Origin: Haliscomenobacteraceae bacterium
Lineage (GTDB): Bacteria > Bacteroidota > Bacteroidia > Chitinophagales > Saprospiraceae
Direction: 5' to 3'
Length of the DNA stretch: 64,000 bases
NCBI GenBank assembly: GCA_947501115.1
Contig: CANMVX010000001.1
Span: 186,001 to 250,000, forward strand
Position numbers and translations under genes: made by a program. The notes under the pieces were generated by a model. That model made no database searches. It had not been told where the DNA came from and saw only the letters and a program-made list of their open reading frames with translations. Numbering within the stretch: the stretch's first letter is position 1; each line of letters begins with the position of its first letter. This document shows positions 62,495 to 64,000 of this stretch, one piece after another.

Positions 62495-64000
62495 ATGAGA
62501 ATCTTGACTTTTTTTGTTTTTATACTGTTTCTTCCTTTTAATGCATCCGCGCAACTTAGGTTGGCCTCCATATTTGGAGATAACATGGTGCTTCAGCGAA
62601 ATAAACCTATTCTTTTTTGGGGCTTTAACGCTCCTGATACTATGGTTAAAATAAAGTTCGCCGACCAGGAAATGGAGGTTAAAACGAACACATCGGGTCG
62701 TTGGGATGCATCTTTTCCAGCCAGAAATATTGGTTCTCCGTTATCTTTATCTATTTCAGATAAAGATGAAGTCATTCAAGTTTCCGATATCTTGATGGGG
62801 GAGGTTTGGTTATGCTCAGGTCAGTCAAATATGGAATGGAAGTTAAGGCAATCTTTAGGTGGTGAAGAGGATATTAAGGTTGCCAATAACCCTTTAATCA
62901 GACATATTGAAGTACCTAAAACACTATCCTTTACTCCAAATACCGATTTTGAATCGAAAGGTTGGAAAATGGCACATCCTGAAAATGCAGGTAATTTTAC
63001 AGCGGTGGGTTATTATTTTGCCAGAAAATTACAGCAAGACTTACTGGTTCCCATTGGGTTAATTCATTCCTCATGGGGTGGTACGCATGTGGAAACCTGG
63101 ATAAGTCACTCAGGTTTACTTGAATCTGCTATTTTTAAGAAATACGCAGAAGAAATGCCTAAAAGTTGGGCAGAGGATTCAGTTTTTTGGGAGAAAAAAA
63201 CGCTGGCCATTTTTCATGGCAATGAAAATTATGATATCAATCAAATTGACTATAAATCCTTTTATTCTCCTGAATTTAATGCAGAAAACTGGATGTCGAA
63301 GGATCCGACAGGACAATGGGATTGGAAAGGAATTTCTTCTTTCCGGGGAAATGCTTTTATTTATAGAAAAATAAATGTGGATAAAGCGCTCATTAGCCAG
63401 TTAGCAACTTTTAGATTTGGTAAAAATAGAAGTGTTTTCAAATTATATGTGAATGGTAAATTAGTACATCATGGTTTTTATGGAGATCAAATTCAATTTT
63501 CAATTCCCGCAAATACTTTCAAGGAAGGAGAAAATTCACTGCTAATTCATTTCGGTGAAAATAATCGGGTAACTTATGGCTATATGGGGTTTGATGGTCC
63601 TAAACAGGATTTTAGTCTGGATTTTCCAGCCGCTAAAATAGCGCTAATGGATAAAGAATGGAAGATTCATCCTGATTGGTCGGCAAAAAGAAGATACGAA
63701 AAATGGATGAATAATCAGGGTACTTTGTGTTTTAATGGGATGATTGCACCCATTCAGGGATTTCCAATGGCTGGGGTTATTTGGTATCAGGGTGAATCAA
63801 ACGCTGGTCGGGCTAAAGAATATGAAATATCTTTCCCATTAATGATTCAGGATTGGCGGTCCAAATGGAAAGATGAATTTCCTTTTATTTTTGCCCAATT
63901 ATCTAGTTATGGCCCTTTTAATGACAGTAATACCGGATCTCCTTGGGCTGAATTGAGAGAAGCCCAATTGAAAACCCTAACTTTACCAAAAACAGGAATG
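62495..64000 (+). CDS. Sialate O-acetylesterase family protein (partial, runs off the window)
   Basis: A single open frame from 62495 reaches the window end with no stop (502 residues so far). It starts with a signal peptide (RILTFFVFILFLPFNASAQ). SGNH/sialate O-acetylesterase blocks follow: MGEVWLCSGQSNMEWKLRQS with the catalytic Ser, IGLIHSSWGGTHVETWIS, and GVIWYQGESNAGRAKEYEIS. The His-containing C-terminal block probably lies beyond the edge. It removes O-acetyl groups from sialic acids or, in many Bacteroidota, from plant-type glycans. It is divergent from the GH5 gene with 51 bases between, so both could be used on one acetylated substrate. Confidence 0.93.
   Translation, partial: MRILTFFVFILFLPFNASAQLRLASIFGDNMVLQRNKPILFWGFNAPDTMVKIKFADQEMEVKTNTSGRWDASFPARNIGSPLSLSISDKDEVIQVSDILMGEVWLCSGQSNMEWKLRQSLGGEEDIKVANNPLIRHIEVPKTLSFTPNTDFESKGWKMAHPENAGNFTAVGYYFARKLQQDLLVPIGLIHSSWGGTHVETWISHSGLLESAIFKKYAEEMPKSWAEDSVFWEKKTLAIFHGNENYDINQIDYKSFYSPEFNAENWMSKDPTGQWDWKGISSFRGNAFIYRKINVDKALISQLATFRFGKNRSVFKLYVNGKLVHHGFYGDQIQFSIPANTFKEGENSLLIHFGENNRVTYGYMGFDGPKQDFSLDFPAAKIALMDKEWKIHPDWSAKRRYEKWMNNQGTLCFNGMIAPIQGFPMAGVIWYQGESNAGRAKEYEISFPLMIQDWRSKWKDEFPFIFAQLSSYGPFNDSNTGSPWAELREAQLKTLTLPKTGM

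Overview
The window comes from an AT-rich member of the Bacteroidota. Four things support this. There is a SusC/SusD pair with FecI/FecR-type regulation. There is a type IX secretion (T9SS) sorting domain on the GH5 enzyme. Several families largely confined to the phylum are present (DUF4199, DUF2027-Smr, DUF3823, DUF6089, LptD of the Bacteroidota type). The phylum-specific promoter -7 element TAnnTTTG recurs in front of many genes, including rpsO, the tRNA and rnpB. The interspersed palindromic repeats and free-living gene content suggest an environmental lineage such as Saprospiria or Cytophagia, but the exact family cannot be fixed from this window.

Layout. 1-3.7 kb: the end of an unidentified protein, a dihydroorotase-like pseudoenzyme, two DUF4199-type membrane proteins and a family 2 glycosyltransferase. 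3.7-9.6 kb: housekeeping genes (DUF2027-Smr, TPR, etfBA, rpsO, pnp). 9.6-11.3 kb: a repeat-bearing intergenic stretch and a FISUMP-domain gene interrupted by one in-frame stop. 11.4-17.1 kb: a flavin amine oxidase and a three-gene set for a 2-oxoacid:ferredoxin oxidoreductase with a flavin/iron-sulfur partner. 17.2-20.3 kb: an exported formylglycine-generating enzyme beside a sulfatase, and a small cytochrome-like lipoprotein. 20.5 kb: tRNA-Arg(UCU). 20.9-30.6 kb: a polysaccharide utilisation locus (GH99/GH71-like lipoprotein, DUF3823, SusD, STN-type SusC, FecR, ECF sigma). 30.9-44.2 kb: a BNR-repeat exoprotein, an S10 peptidase, the araB-araD-araA operon, a second sulfatase and a 1150-residue ThuA/sugar-dehydrogenase/PKD/cytochrome c fusion. 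44.4-49.2 kb: DUF1611, EVE, ilvA, ilvC and an outer-membrane beta-barrel. 49.4-56.2 kb: envelope genes (ABC exporter, MlaD, amidase, LptD). 56.2-58.8 kb: a helicase with a RelE-like N-terminus, and RNase P RNA. 59-64 kb: DUF456, a zinc alcohol dehydrogenase, a secreted GH5 enzyme and the start of a sialate O-acetylesterase.

How the genes work together. Much of the middle of the window looks like one lifestyle module: uptake and trimming of complex, partly sulfated plant or algal glycans (SusCD, GH99-like, GH5, two sulfatases with their maturase, acetylesterase) feeding pentose catabolism (araBDA). No wholly new multi-gene system is evident. The observations most worth following up are the FISUMP gene with a single internal stop, the catalytically emptied dihydroorotase homologue, the RelE-helicase fusion, the secreted FGE/sulfatase pair with a long hairpin over the sulfatase start codon, and the large palindrome between araB and a divergent sulfatase. 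Adjacent convergent genes repeatedly overlap by 4-12 bases at their stop codons.
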